DNA of 64,000 bases from an uncultured Verrucomicrobiota bacterium (GCA_903848465.1 CAINGK010000057.1:1-64000), one strand, 5' to 3'; positions 29,762 to 39,910 are shown, counted from the stretch's first letter. Notes: generated from the letters alone by a model not told the origin. Numbers and translations: made by a program.

Positions 29762-31981
29762 ATGCAACCTTTGCTCACCAGCCTGAAACGCAAATTTGCC
29801 CGTAAGACGCCGCTCTCCTCCCCGGCAGGTGGGGCCGTCCATGACTTCACCCTCCCCGTGTCGTTCGAGACCAACGGCGAGCCGCTGGCTCCGGGCGTCA
29901 CGCTGCTGCGCGAAGGCACCCGTTTCGTGGTCCACTCCCGGCATGCGGTGGCGCTGGACCTGTGCCTCTACGACCCCAAAGAAGCCACGCGCGAGACCGC
30001 CCGCATCCGCATGCAGCGCGCCGAGTGCGACCTCTGGCACGCCACCGTGCGCGGGGTCAGGGCAGGCACCCTCTACGGCTACCGCGCCCACGGGCCTTGG
30101 CTGCCAAAAAATGCCATGCGTTTCAATGCCAAGAAGCTCATGCTCGACCCCTACGCCCGTGCCATTCATGGCAAGCCGAACGAGGACGAGCACATGCGCA
30201 CGCTGCCCGATCCACGCCACTCCAATGGCCGCATCGACAATGGTGCCGAGGCCTTAAAAAGCGTGGTGATCGACGAATCCTTCGACTGGACGGGCGACTC
30301 CAAACCCCGTGTGCCCTGGCAGGACACCCTGATCTGTGAGCTGCACGTGAAGGGTTTCACCCAGACGCACCCGGACGTGCCGGCCAAGCTGCGTGGCACC
30401 TATGCCGGACTCGCCCACCCCGCCGTCACCTCCTATCTGCGCGATCTCGGCATCACCAGCGTGCAGTTGCTGCCGGTGCATCAGCATCTCGACGACGGCT
30501 TTCTGCTGGGCCGCAACCTCACCAACTACTGGGGCTACAACACCATCGGCTTCTTCGCCGCACAAAATACCTATGCCGCCGCCACCGATCCGCAGGAGCA
30601 GGTGCGCGAGTTCAAGGCCATGGTGAAAGCCATGCACGCCGCCGGCATCGAGGTCATTCTCGATGTCGTGTACAATCATACCGCCGAGGGCAACGAACAC
30701 GGCCCTTCCATCATGTTTCGCGGGCTCGATGACCACAGCTACTACCGGCATCACTTTGGCGAAAACGGCGCGGATTATGTCAACGTCACCGGCTGTGGTA
30801 ACTCGGTCGATTCCGCCAGCCAGCCCGCGCTGCGCCTCATCCTGGACAGCCTGCGCTACTGGGTCACCGAAATGCATGTGGATGGCTTCCGCTTTGACCT
30901 GGCCGTAACCGTGGCGCGGGATGAAAAGGATGGGTTCAACCGCCAGTCGCCCTTTCTCAGCGCCGTGGCGCAGGACCCCGTGCTCTCACGGGTCAAACTC
31001 ATCGCCGAAGCCTGGGACATCTCGCGCATGGACAGCTACCAGGTGGGAAATTTCCCCGAGCCCTGGCGTGAACTGAACGGCAAATACCGCGACACCGTGC
31101 GCAGTTGGTGGCGGGGGGACTCAGGCTGCACTGCCGAGTTCGCCAAGCGTTTCTGCGGCAGCCAGGACGTCTTCGGCTGGAACCAGCGACCACCGCTGGC
31201 GAGCATCAATTTCCTCACCTCCCACGACGGCTTCACGCTGCTGGATCTGGTAAGCTACGAGCACAAACACAACGAAGCCAACAACGAGGGCAATCGCGAC
31301 GGCGACAGCACCAACCACAGCACCAACTGCGGTGTGGAAGGCCCCACCACCGATCTCAAGGTGCTGCAAACGCGTGCGCGGCTCCGCCGGGGCATGATCG
31401 CTACCATGATGTGCTCCCTCGGCGTCCCCTTCCTCACCGCTGGCGACGAACGCGGCCGCACCCAGCAAGGCAACAACAACGCCTACTGCCAGGACAGCGC
31501 CATCAGTTGGCTCGACTGGACTGACTGCGATGAGGAAATGCTGACCTTTACCCGGCAAATGACGGCCTTTCGCCGCAGCAACGAAGTGTTTCGCCGCAGC
31601 AGCTATTTCGATGGCAAGCTCAATCCCGCCACCGGCCTGCGCGATGTCATCTGGCTCGAAAACGATGGCACCCTGCTGCACCATGAGGAATGGCATCAGG
31701 AGACACGCCGCTGCTTTGGCGCACTGCTGGGCACGGTCAGTGATTCCTCCAGTCCCCTCCTGCTGTTGTTCAAAAACAGCGCGGAACCGCAGCCGTTCAT
31801 TCTCCCTGGCAACCGGAACATCCTCTGGTCCCTCGTCTTCGACACCGCCCTCAGTCCCGCCTTCCCGTCCAAGCCGCCACCTGGCCTAGCCGGTGCCGAA
31901 AAATACTCGCTGCTAGCCCAGGGGGTGGTGTGCCTGACCTTGGCCGCCGGAGACCGCGAGGCCCTGGAGCCGAAGACTTGA
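29762..31981 (+). CDS. glgX: Glycogen debranching enzyme GlgX / isoamylase-type
   Basis: This protein of about 739 residues hydrolyses alpha-1,6 branches of glycogen. An N-terminal CBM48-like domain (GTRFVVHSRHAVALDLCLYD, GTLYGYRAHGPW) precedes a GH13 barrel: VILDVVYNHTAEGNEHGP, DGFRFDLAVTVAR with the nucleophile Asp, VKLIAEAWD with the acid Glu, and INFLTSHDGFTLLDLVSYEHKHNEAN. The stretch NWRG-type neighbours and GDERGRTQQGNNNAYCQD fit GlgX. Start at 29762 (MQPLLTSLKRKF) is preferred. An ATG at 29726 would overlap the start of the divergent SGNH gene. Confidence 0.92.
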   Translation: MQPLLTSLKRKFARKTPLSSPAGGAVHDFTLPVSFETNGEPLAPGVTLLREGTRFVVHSRHAVALDLCLYDPKEATRETARIRMQRAECDLWHATVRGVRAGTLYGYRAHGPWLPKNAMRFNAKKLMLDPYARAIHGKPNEDEHMRTLPDPRHSNGRIDNGAEALKSVVIDESFDWTGDSKPRVPWQDTLICELHVKGFTQTHPDVPAKLRGTYAGLAHPAVTSYLRDLGITSVQLLPVHQHLDDGFLLGRNLTNYWGYNTIGFFAAQNTYAAATDPQEQVREFKAMVKAMHAAGIEVILDVVYNHTAEGNEHGPSIMFRGLDDHSYYRHHFGENGADYVNVTGCGNSVDSASQPALRLILDSLRYWVTEMHVDGFRFDLAVTVARDEKDGFNRQSPFLSAVAQDPVLSRVKLIAEAWDISRMDSYQVGNFPEPWRELNGKYRDTVRSWWRGDSGCTAEFAKRFCGSQDVFGWNQRPPLASINFLTSHDGFTLLDLVSYEHKHNEANNEGNRDGDSTNHSTNCGVEGPTTDLKVLQTRARLRRGMIATMMCSLGVPFLTAGDERGRTQQGNNNAYCQDSAISWLDWTDCDEEMLTFTRQMTAFRRSNEVFRRSSYFDGKLNPATGLRDVIWLENDGTLLHHEEWHQETRRCFGALLGTVSDSSSPLLLLFKNSAEPQPFILPGNRNILWSLVFDTALSPAFPSKPPPGLAGAEKYSLLAQGVVCLTLAAGDREALEPKT

Positions 31982-31995
31982 GCCCGCTGCCACGA

Positions 31996-32101
31996 AATGG
32001 TATCAAGTATCAAAGGGGTATCAAAACGGTATCATGATACCAACGGTCTCATGGTATCACGGTATCAACTCCTATATATAGGAGTTGATACCGTGATACC
32101 A
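31996..32101. repeat. GGTATCA repeat cluster ending in a 50-bp perfect palindrome
   Basis: Several direct and inverted copies of GTATCA/TGATAC occur from 31996. The end, 32052-32101, is an exact 50-bp palindrome with 25-bp arms centred at 32076/32077 on TATATATA. It would form a long cruciform or RNA hairpin. It lies 70 bp after the glgX stop and may also terminate transcription. Confidence 0.85.
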
Positions 32102-32137
32102 ATCCAAACCCCGGCGGGAGATACCATCGGCGGGTGC

Positions 32138-32641
32138 AGAGGATCATTCAGGATCAGCCGTTGGGGCGTTGAAAATGCGCGCACCCGCTGGGCGGTGCAC
32201 AGGCGTGAGGGATCGGGACGATCCCACTCCTCCAGAGGGCGCAGCCTCCGGCTGGAGAGGGATCATCTTGATCCCTCTGGGTGTGGCGACGGTAGCATCG
32301 GCGGTGGGTTTCAATTCCCATTGGAAAGGTCAGGGTCAAACCAGGGTCATTGGCCCTGTGACCCTGAACCCGGTGGAGGAGCTGAACTCGGCGGGGTCAG
32401 AAACAGCCCTGGTGGTCAACCCACTGGCTGCCCCCCAGAGCCGCCAGGATCAGGATCAAACAGGATCATTTGATCCCAATGATCCTGAACCCAGCGGGGG
32501 TCGCGATCAAGAACCACTCCGCCCCCTCCATTTGCGGCAGGAAGACGCAAAGGATGGCAAACTGCCCTCCGTCCCCGCCCCTTGGCGTAGCGCCAGGATC
32601 AGGATCAAAATGGGGTCATTTGATCCTGTGATCCTGAACCC
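32138..32641. repeat. Family of palindromic elements built on GGATCA/GGGTCA half-sites
   Basis: Three copies of one element lie at 32328-32371, 32446-32492 and 32595-32641. Each has two direct half-sites, an inverted pair and a CCTGAACCC end. The half-site differs: AGGGTCA in the first, AGGATCA in the other two. A further palindrome at 32256-32278 is identical to 28403-28425, and GGGATC-rich pairs occur at about 32209-32226. The stretch has no protein gene with family support. Confidence 0.75.
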
Positions 32642-33170
32642 AACGGAGACCTGAACCCGGCGGGACTGAACAACGAAGCGCCAGCGCCCACGCGAGCGCG
32701 ACAGCGTCTTTGGACTGCGGTGACACAGATGCACGGCGCAAGCCTGCATCGGCGGCACCGCTTTCGTGGGGTGAAGGATGCGCTGTGGACTCAGCCTTCA
32801 ATCCGGCCTGCGGGAGCAGCAGCGCTTTCGCGTGGTGCAGAAGATTCTTCCTCTTTACCACGCCATCCAGCCTGCGAAAGCGGCGTCGCGCCTAGGCTTG
32901 CCGCACGCACTCCAAGACGCTTCGCGTTCGCGTCAGCGCCGCCCCCCACCAGACACCCCTTGCAGCCTCTCCAGACCGCCTTGTACGCGCTTCGCTGCAC
33001 CAACAAGGTCGAAGTAACCCTCCTCAACTCGATGCGCCTACGCCCCTTTAAACACGCTTTAAACGCAGGCCAGAGACCGGGCAAAAACACCCGTTTTTCC
33101 CCCGATTGCCCCCTAAATAACCCGACCTCAAGTTTGCCGAATCGTTTTATGGTGTTTATAGTTTACTAGA
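32642..33170. other. Intergenic region with no assigned gene
   Basis: About 530 bp before the MurJ-like gene. It contains a TTTGGACTGCGGT stretch (32709 onwards) also found at 39914, and GC-rich short inverted repeats such as CAGCGCTTTCGCG. Open frames on both strands give low-complexity Arg/Ala/Ser-rich sequence without family resemblance. It is probably repeat-derived non-coding DNA. Confidence 0.45.
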
Positions 33171-34551
33171 ATGCCTGCAATTCGCCTCGCCCTACCAGCC
33201 CCCCTTCGCTCCCTGCTTGCCAGAGGGGCGGGGTCCGCCGTGGTCTCGGGCTTCCTGGTGGTGGCCGTGCTCACGATGGTCGGCAAGATCGTCGCCTTCG
33301 CCAAGGACGCCCTCGTCGCCGACAAGCTGGGCACGGCGAGCGAACTGGACGCCTACATGCTCGTGTTTGGCTTTTACACCTTTATCGCCAGTGTCTTGGG
33401 CGGGGGCATTCCTGAGTCCTTCGTGCCCGCCTACGCGGAGCTGCGCGAGCGCCGTGGACTGCGCCGGGCCTACCGCCTCGGGGTGCAATCGGTCGCATGC
33501 CATTTCTCCGCCTTGCTCCTCTGCGGCATCCTGCTGGCCGTCGCAGCCCCCTGGGTGGTCGCGTGGACGACTCAAGGCTTCGATCCCGCCAAACAGGCGC
33601 TCGCCGTCAAACTGCTGCACGGCCTGCTGCCCTTCCTCCTGTGCTTTGGCGTGGCCCAGCACCTCGGTGCGTGGCTGCGTGCCGGGAAAACCTTTCTGCT
33701 GGCGGCCTCCGCGCCCATGCTCGTCCCACTCGGCATCGTGATCGCGTTGCTGCTCGCAGGGGACCAGGTCAATGCCTGGACGCTCGTCACCGGCACGGTC
33801 TGGGGGGGCGGTGGCGCAGCTCACGGTGCTGCTGGTCGCTGTCACCCGCCGCCTGCCACGCACCTGGAGCTGGTGGCGCTGCTCGCTGCGGCATTGGGAG
33901 CCAGGGCTGCGCGTGGTGCTGCGCAATGCCGTGCCGTTCCTCATCGGCGGTGTCGCCTTTGGCAGCGCGGTGGTGATCGATCAAACGATGGCTGCATGGC
34001 TCACCGCTGGCTCAGTGGCCGTACTCGGATATTCGGACAAAGTCTGCACCATCGTTCTGGCCGTCACGGCTGGCCCTGCTTCGGACGTGCTGTTCCCGCA
34101 CTTCGCCGAACTCGTGGCGCAGCGGAATTGGCGCGCCCTGCGCAAGCGCCTCTTCACCAGCGCCGGGATCATCGTCAGCGCCGCGCTGCCCATGACGCTG
34201 GTGCTGTGCTTGCTGGCCCCCTGGATCGTCCGCACGCTGTTTGAGCGCGGTGCCTTCGGCCCGCAGGACACGCAGCGCGTGGCCGAGGTGCTGCGCTACG
34301 CGGCTTTCCAGATCCCGTTCTACATCCTCGGCACCGTCGCCGCACGCGTCGCGGTCTCGCTGCAAGCCTCGCGCTACATGCTCAGCATCGCCTTCAGCGC
34401 TCTCGTTCTCAATGCTTCGCTCAATTGGATCTTGATGCGCCACCTCGGTGCTGCGGGCATCGCCCTCTCCACCACCATCGTACACTGCATCTGCGCCATC
34501 GCCACCTGTGCCACCTGCCTCATTGTGATTCTTCGAAAGGAGGCCGCATGA
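33171..34551 (+). pseudogene. MurJ/MviN-type lipid flippase gene with a +1 frameshift in a G7 run
   Basis: The first frame gives an N-terminal half with membrane segments (VVSGFLVVAVLTMVGKIVAFAKDALVADKLG, FGFYTFIASVLGGGIPESFVPAY). It runs to TGTVWGG, after which family-like sequence continues in another frame (AVAQLTVLLVAV, VPFLIGGVAFGSAVVIDQTMAAWL, LFERGAFGPQDT, RVAVSLQASRYMLSIAF). The switch is at GGGGGGG, 33802-33808. Removing one G restores a single protein of about 460 residues. The cause may be a sequencing error, a recent mutation or slippage. The gene starts an operon with the ligase-like gene and probably exported lipid-linked sugar. Confidence 0.82.
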
Positions 34552-35828
34552 ACGCCGCGCCCGCCGCCCCTTTGATGCCAGCCTTCATGAAGGCCGCCGA
34601 GAAACGTCGCGAGCGGCTGGTGCAGTTGCTCATCCTCGCCGCACTCGCCCTACTGGTCCCTACCATGACCAAATATCTGTCCTGGGCGGACGGAGCCGGG
34701 GTGCTGCCCTTCAAACCGCGCGACTACACCCTGCTCACCGTCGCTGGCGTCACGGTGATGGTGATGCTGAACAGGCCCAGCATTTGCCCGCCTGCCTTTC
34801 TCATGCTGATCGTGCCGCTGCTGCGAGTGCTGGATGCCACCTTCCTCCAGCGCTTCACCATCACCGCGCTGGGGGACCACAGCGTCGTCGTGATGTCCTT
34901 GATCTCCAACTTCCTCGTGACCTTCACCACGGTGCTGTGCCTTTCGGCAGAACCCTGGCGGCGTGTGGCTATGTGGGTGGGCGTATGCACGGCGCTGCTT
35001 TCCGCAGGAGGCGTCTATTACGAATGGCTGTGCTTCGGTGCCTTCACGCGCATCCCTGGCCGTATGGCGGGCTTCCCTTCGGATCCGAACGATCCGCCGA
35101 TCATGATCTGCCTCATGCTGAGCGTCATCTTCACACTGAATACGCGTTTCTGGTGGAATGTGGTGCTCATCGCCCTCGTCGCGCCAGCCATCATGCTCAC
35201 TCTCAGCCGCAGCGGCATGGCGGTATTCGCGTGCCTGATGCTCTGCTACATCCAGGGAAACCTGCGCCAGCATTTCATGGGCATGCTACTCCTGGTGGCC
35301 ATCAGCGTCCCACTGGCTATCGGCGGTGTAGCCATTCTAGCCCAGTCATCCACCAAGGTGGGGATGGTCACCAACAAAGACACCGTGGACCGTCTCAAAG
35401 CCATCTACGAACTCGACTTCGAGCGCATCAAATCTCCTGAGCGTGGCAAAGACTTGCAAGACGGCTGGGAGGCTGCCGGTAAAAAGCCGCTCTGGGGTCA
35501 TGGCACCGGCGCGGGCACCAGCGTCTGGAAGCCGCACAATCAAATCGTCGCTCTCTGGATCGACATCGGCATCCCCGGCGTCTTGCTGTACATTGGCGGC
35601 CTGCTGATCCTGACGTTCCGCTGTTTCACGATTGGACTACGCGGTGGCTACTGCCTCGTGCCGCTGTGGTTGTTCATACCATGCAGCCAGATTCTCGTCG
35701 AGTCGCCGCATTACTGGTTCGCCGCCGCCGTTTGCAGCAATCTGGTTTACACCGGGCGCTACCGCCTCGTACTTAAGGCCCCCGCGAAACCGCAGGCTCC
35801 TCCCCACCTCCCGCTGCCACAATCATGA
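34548..35828 (+). CDS. O-antigen ligase/polymerase-like membrane protein
   Basis: This protein of about 426 residues has many membrane segments (LVQLLILAALALLVP, YTLLTVAGVTVMVML, WWNVVLIALVAPAIMLTLSRSGMAVFACLML, FMGMLLLVAISVPLAIGGVAIL). A periplasmic loop with WGHGTGAGTSVWKPHNQIVALWIDIGIPGVLLY is the WaaL/Wzy signature region. An AGGAGG box precedes the ATG at 34548, which overlaps the upstream stop as ATGA. The longer frame to 34425 is rejected. It would ligate or polymerise a surface polysaccharide. Confidence 0.85.
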   Translation: MNAAPAAPLMPAFMKAAEKRRERLVQLLILAALALLVPTMTKYLSWADGAGVLPFKPRDYTLLTVAGVTVMVMLNRPSICPPAFLMLIVPLLRVLDATFLQRFTITALGDHSVVVMSLISNFLVTFTTVLCLSAEPWRRVAMWVGVCTALLSAGGVYYEWLCFGAFTRIPGRMAGFPSDPNDPPIMICLMLSVIFTLNTRFWWNVVLIALVAPAIMLTLSRSGMAVFACLMLCYIQGNLRQHFMGMLLLVAISVPLAIGGVAILAQSSTKVGMVTNKDTVDRLKAIYELDFERIKSPERGKDLQDGWEAAGKKPLWGHGTGAGTSVWKPHNQIVALWIDIGIPGVLLYIGGLLILTFRCFTIGLRGGYCLVPLWLFIPCSQILVESPHYWFAAAVCSNLVYTGRYRLVLKAPAKPQAPPHLPLPQS

Positions 35829-37963
35829 AGATCGCCTTTATCATTCGCGATCTCGGCCATGGCGGCGCTCAGCGCCAGCTCGTGCTGCTGGCCAGCGGGC
35901 TGGTGCGTGCAGGCCACGAGGTCAGCGTGCTGCACTTCTACGACGGAGCCTTTCGTGCGGAACTCGAGGCTGGCGGAGTGAAGACGATCTGCATTGGCAA
36001 AAAAAGCCGCTGGGATCTCGCTGGCTTTTTCATCCGTCTCATCCAGGCGGCACGCAGCGTCCGCCCCGAAGTTCTCCACGGTTATCTGGCGGAATCCAAT
36101 CTCATGGCGCTGTTCCTGAAGCCCTTCTGCGGCTTCCCACGCATCGTCTGGGGCGTGCGCGACTCGCAGTCCGACGCCCACCTCTGGGGCATCCTCAGCA
36201 AGGCAAGCTTCCGCCTGAACTGCCTCCTCGCCCGCTGCGCCGATCTCATCCTCTGCAACTCGCAGGCCGGGCGCGACTACTACGCCGCCCGGGGTTATCC
36301 GCTCCGGAAGATGCACGTCATTCCCAACGGCATCGACACCGAACGCTTCAAGCCGCAGCCGCGCACTCCAAACGAGGTCCTCACCTTCGGTCTCGTCGGC
36401 CGCATGAATCCGATGAAGGACCACGCCACCTTCCTCGCGGCTGCAGCCCTCGATCCGCATGCGAAGTTCATCATCGTCGGCTCCGGTGATGCCGCTTACG
36501 AGCAGCAGATGCGTGACCTCGCCGCCAGTCTCGGCCTCGCGGACCGCGTGACCTGGCTGCCCGCGCAGAACGACATGCCCGCCGTTTATGCCAAGTTTGA
36601 CTGCCTGGTGAACTCCAGCGCCTTTGGCGAAGGCTTCTCCAACGTCATCGGCGAGGCCATGGCCTGCGGCGTGCCCTGCATCGCCAGCAATGTGGGCGAC
36701 AGCGCGTGGATCATCGGCGACAAAATGCAGACCTTCCCGGTCGGCGACCACACCGCCCTCGCCCAGTGCATGCTCAGATTCCAGCCGCACAATCCACGCC
36801 AGCGCATCGTGGATGAATTCAGCGTGGCCAGGCTCATCGAACGCACCAGCCGCCTGCTCTCCAAAAAAGTGCTGTGGATCACCACCGGCCTCGGCAGCGG
36901 CGGCGCGGAGATGATGCTGGCCCAGCTCATTCGCGGCCTGCCGCAGTTTCAGCACATCGTCATCTCCCTCACCGCAGGTGGCAAACACGCCATCGCTTTG
37001 CGCGAGGCCGGCATCGAAGTCCACAGTCTCGACATGCCCGCCGGCAAACCCACGCTTGGCTCCCTCTGGCGCTTGTTCCAGGTGGTCCGGCAGACCCGGG
37101 CGGATGTGATCATGGGCTGGATGTACCATGGCTGCTTCGCCGCCGTGCTCGCACGCTGCATGCGTTTTAAAAGCGTTCCCATCATCTGGAATGTGCGCCA
37201 GAGCCTCTACGATCTGAAGCACGAAAAACGCGGCTCCGCACTCGTCATCCGTGCTCTCGCCAAACTGTCCTGGCTGCCACAGCGCATCACCTACAACACG
37301 CAGACGGGGGCGCGACAGCATGAAGCCATTGGCTTCCGCTCCAGCAAAACGCAGCTCATTCCAAACGGCTTTGATCTCACCCAATGGCAGCCCGGCACAC
37401 AGATCGCCGGACGCATTGGCCGCTTTGGCCGCAATGCCCCCATGAAGGACTACGCCACCTTCATCGCCGCTGCGAAACTCATCACCGAAAAGCGTCCGGA
37501 TGCTCAGTTCATCATCGTGGGTGCCGGCACCGAAGAACTCGAAGTTCCTCCCAACATCCAGATTCTTGGCGAGCGCCATGATCTGCCCGAGCTCACCGCC
37601 ACGCTCAACATCGCCGTGTCCTCCTCCGCCTTTGGCGAAGGCTTTCCCAACGTCGTCGGCGAAGCCATGGCCTGCGCCGTTCCTGTCATCGCCACAGACA
37701 TCGGCGACACCCGCTGGGTCACGGGTGAAACCGGCCACTTGGTGCCGCCGGGAGATCCCGCTGCGCTTGCAAAAGCCTGCATCGAATTGCTCGATTCCGG
37801 CATCACGCAAGACCTCGCCGCGCGCACACGCATTGAGCAGCAGTTTTCCATTGAGAGCGTCCTGCAAAAATTCGCAGCCTTGCTAAACTCATCTCATGAA
37901 TCCGCCGCAGTTCCCGTAGCCCCGCTGCCGCATCCTCTCGCCACTCACCTTCCCCATCCCTGA
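35825..37963 (+). CDS. Two fused GT4-family glycosyltransferases
   Basis: This 712-residue protein contains two complete GT4 (GT-B) modules. The first has IIRDLGHGGAQRQLVLLASG, HVIPNGIDTERF, FGLVGRMNPMKDHATFLAAA and FGEGFSNVIGEAMACGVPCIAS. The second, from about residue 340, has VLWITTGLGSGGAEMMLAQL, QLIPNGFDLTQW, APMKDYATFIAAAKL and FGEGFPNVVGEAMACAVPVIAT. Both keep the EGxxNVxxEAMA nucleotide-sugar motif. The start overlaps the previous stop (ATGA). The two transferases probably add successive sugars to the same chain. Confidence 0.9.
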   Translation: MKIAFIIRDLGHGGAQRQLVLLASGLVRAGHEVSVLHFYDGAFRAELEAGGVKTICIGKKSRWDLAGFFIRLIQAARSVRPEVLHGYLAESNLMALFLKPFCGFPRIVWGVRDSQSDAHLWGILSKASFRLNCLLARCADLILCNSQAGRDYYAARGYPLRKMHVIPNGIDTERFKPQPRTPNEVLTFGLVGRMNPMKDHATFLAAAALDPHAKFIIVGSGDAAYEQQMRDLAASLGLADRVTWLPAQNDMPAVYAKFDCLVNSSAFGEGFSNVIGEAMACGVPCIASNVGDSAWIIGDKMQTFPVGDHTALAQCMLRFQPHNPRQRIVDEFSVARLIERTSRLLSKKVLWITTGLGSGGAEMMLAQLIRGLPQFQHIVISLTAGGKHAIALREAGIEVHSLDMPAGKPTLGSLWRLFQVVRQTRADVIMGWMYHGCFAAVLARCMRFKSVPIIWNVRQSLYDLKHEKRGSALVIRALAKLSWLPQRITYNTQTGARQHEAIGFRSSKTQLIPNGFDLTQWQPGTQIAGRIGRFGRNAPMKDYATFIAAAKLITEKRPDAQFIIVGAGTEELEVPPNIQILGERHDLPELTATLNIAVSSSAFGEGFPNVVGEAMACAVPVIATDIGDTRWVTGETGHLVPPGDPAALAKACIELLDSGITQDLAARTRIEQQFSIESVLQKFAALLNSSHESAAVPVAPLPHPLATHLPHP

Positions 37964-37966
37964 CTC

Positions 37967-39910
37967 ATGTGCGGCATCGCTGGTTTTTTCAATCCTCCCA
38001 CGTCATGCCCATCACACGAGATGAACGCCATCGTCACCGCGATGACAGACGCCATCATCCTGCGCGGCCCCGATGATGCCGGTGCCTGGGTTGATTCAGC
38101 CAGCGGCATCGCCCTGGGCCATCGCCGCCTTGCCATTCTCGATCTCTCACCACTCGGCCACCAGCCGATGAACAGCGCCGATGGCCGTTTCGTCATCGTG
38201 TTCAATGGCGAGATCTACAACTTCCAGGACCTGCGCGCCGAACTCGAACCCTTCGGCCACACCTGGCGCGGCCACTCCGACACCGAGATCATGCTGGCCG
38301 CCTTTCGCCAGTGGGGCGTCGTCGAAGCCACCCGCCGCTTCAATGGCATGTTTGCCTTCGCCGTGTGGGACAAGCAGGAGCGCATGCTGCATCTCGCCCG
38401 CGACCGCATGGGCGAAAAGCCGCTCTACTACGGCTGGATCGGTGAAACGTTTGTGTTCGCCTCCGAACTGAAGGCGATTCAGCGCTTCCCCGGCTTCAAT
38501 GCCGCCGTGGACCGTGAAGCCCTCACCGCACTGCTGCGCTTCAATTACATCCCCGATCCTCTCTGCATCTATCAGGGTTTCAAAAAGCTGCCACCGGCTG
38601 CAATGCTGAGCTTCAAAGCTCCCTCCGAACGTCCGCAGCCCGGCTATTACTGGAGCCTGCCGCATGTCGTCGAACGCGGCCTCGACAACCCATTCAAGGG
38701 CACTGAGGCCGAAGCTATCGACACCTTTGAGTCCATGCTCAAGAAAGCCGTGGGCATGCGCATGATCTCCGACGTGCCGCTCGGTGCCTTCCTCAGTGGC
38801 GGCATCGACTCCTCCCTCATCGTGGCGATGATGCAGAAGCAAAGCGCCCGCCCCGTGCGCACCTTCACCATCGGTTTTCACGAGAAGCAGTACAACGAGG
38901 CGGAGATCGCCAAGAGCGTGGCGAAACATCTCGGCACGGAACACACCGAGATGTACGTCACCGGCGAGGACGCACTGAATGTCATCCCGCAGCTTCCAGC
39001 GCTCTACGATGAACCCTTTGCCGACTACTCGCAGATCCCGACGCATCTCGTCTGCAAGATGGCGAAGCAGCATGTGACCGTGGCACTCAGCGGTGATGCC
39101 GGGGATGAACTCTTCGGCGGTTACGAACGCTACGCCATGGGCCGCAGCCTCCACAGCAAATTCGCCTGGATGCCACCTGCGTTGAAAAAGCTTACGGCAG
39201 CCGCACTCACCGCAGTGCCTCCCGGCCCGCTCAACACCATCGGCTCCAAACTCCTGCCCAAGAGCAAGCGCCACATTCCTGTCGGTGATAAGTTGCACAA
39301 ACTTGCCGAAGTTGTCGCTGCACCCGGCATGGAGACACTGTATCTCAACCTCATGTCCTACTGGAAAAAACCCACGGACATCGTCATCGACGGCAAAGAT
39401 CCCGTCACCGCGATCACCAACACCAAGTCATGGCCGCGCGTGAGCGATTTCACGCATCGCATGATGTATCTCGACATGGAGACCTACCTGCCCGGCGACA
39501 TCCTCACCAAAGTGGACCGCGCCGCCATGGGCGTCAGTCTCGAAGGCCGCATTCCGCTGCTCGACACCAATCTCATCGAGTTCGCGTGGACCATCCCCTA
39601 TTCGATGAAAGTGCGTGATGGCAAAGGCAAATGGCTGATGCGCGAAACGCTCTACCGCCACGTGCCCAAGGCCATGATCGACCGCCCCAAGCAGGGCTTT
39701 GGCATCCCCCTGGAAATCTGGCTGCGTGGCCCCCTGCGCGAATGGGCCGAAGATCTCCTCAGCGAATCACGCCTGAAACGCGAAGGCTTCTTCCACCCCG
39801 CACCTATCCGTCAGAAATGGCAGGAACACCTCAGCGGCACACGCAACTGGCACTTCTACCTCTGGGACATCCTCATGTTCCAGGCATGGCTGCAAGCGCA
39901 GCAGGTGTGA
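37967..39910 (+). CDS. asnB: Asparagine synthase (glutamine-hydrolysing)
   Basis: This 647-residue protein starts MCGIAGFF, whose Cys2 is the class II glutaminase nucleophile. Next come IVFNGEIYNFQDLRAEL, GHTWRGHSDTEIMLAAF and FAFAVWDKQ. The synthase domain has MISDVPLGAFLSGGIDSSLI (the SGGxDS ATP loop), LSGDAGDELFGGYERY and DRPKQGFGIPLEIWL. It follows the glycosyltransferases after three bases. In such polysaccharide clusters AsnB paralogues often amidate sugars or lipids rather than make free asparagine. Confidence 0.92.
   Translation: MCGIAGFFNPPTSCPSHEMNAIVTAMTDAIILRGPDDAGAWVDSASGIALGHRRLAILDLSPLGHQPMNSADGRFVIVFNGEIYNFQDLRAELEPFGHTWRGHSDTEIMLAAFRQWGVVEATRRFNGMFAFAVWDKQERMLHLARDRMGEKPLYYGWIGETFVFASELKAIQRFPGFNAAVDREALTALLRFNYIPDPLCIYQGFKKLPPAAMLSFKAPSERPQPGYYWSLPHVVERGLDNPFKGTEAEAIDTFESMLKKAVGMRMISDVPLGAFLSGGIDSSLIVAMMQKQSARPVRTFTIGFHEKQYNEAEIAKSVAKHLGTEHTEMYVTGEDALNVIPQLPALYDEPFADYSQIPTHLVCKMAKQHVTVALSGDAGDELFGGYERYAMGRSLHSKFAWMPPALKKLTAAALTAVPPGPLNTIGSKLLPKSKRHIPVGDKLHKLAEVVAAPGMETLYLNLMSYWKKPTDIVIDGKDPVTAITNTKSWPRVSDFTHRMMYLDMETYLPGDILTKVDRAAMGVSLEGRIPLLDTNLIEFAWTIPYSMKVRDGKGKWLMRETLYRHVPKAMIDRPKQGFGIPLEIWLRGPLREWAEDLLSESRLKREGFFHPAPIRQKWQEHLSGTRNWHFYLWDILMFQAWLQAQQV

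Noticed and set aside
32169..33169. Several 80-160 codon frames in the repeat region
   Set aside because: They read through palindromic repeats in either direction with no start-site signals or domains.
35759..37867. 702-codon open frame on the minus strand
   Set aside because: It lies antisense to the GT4-GT4 gene, whose motifs are intact on the plus strand. The antisense product has no recognisable domain.
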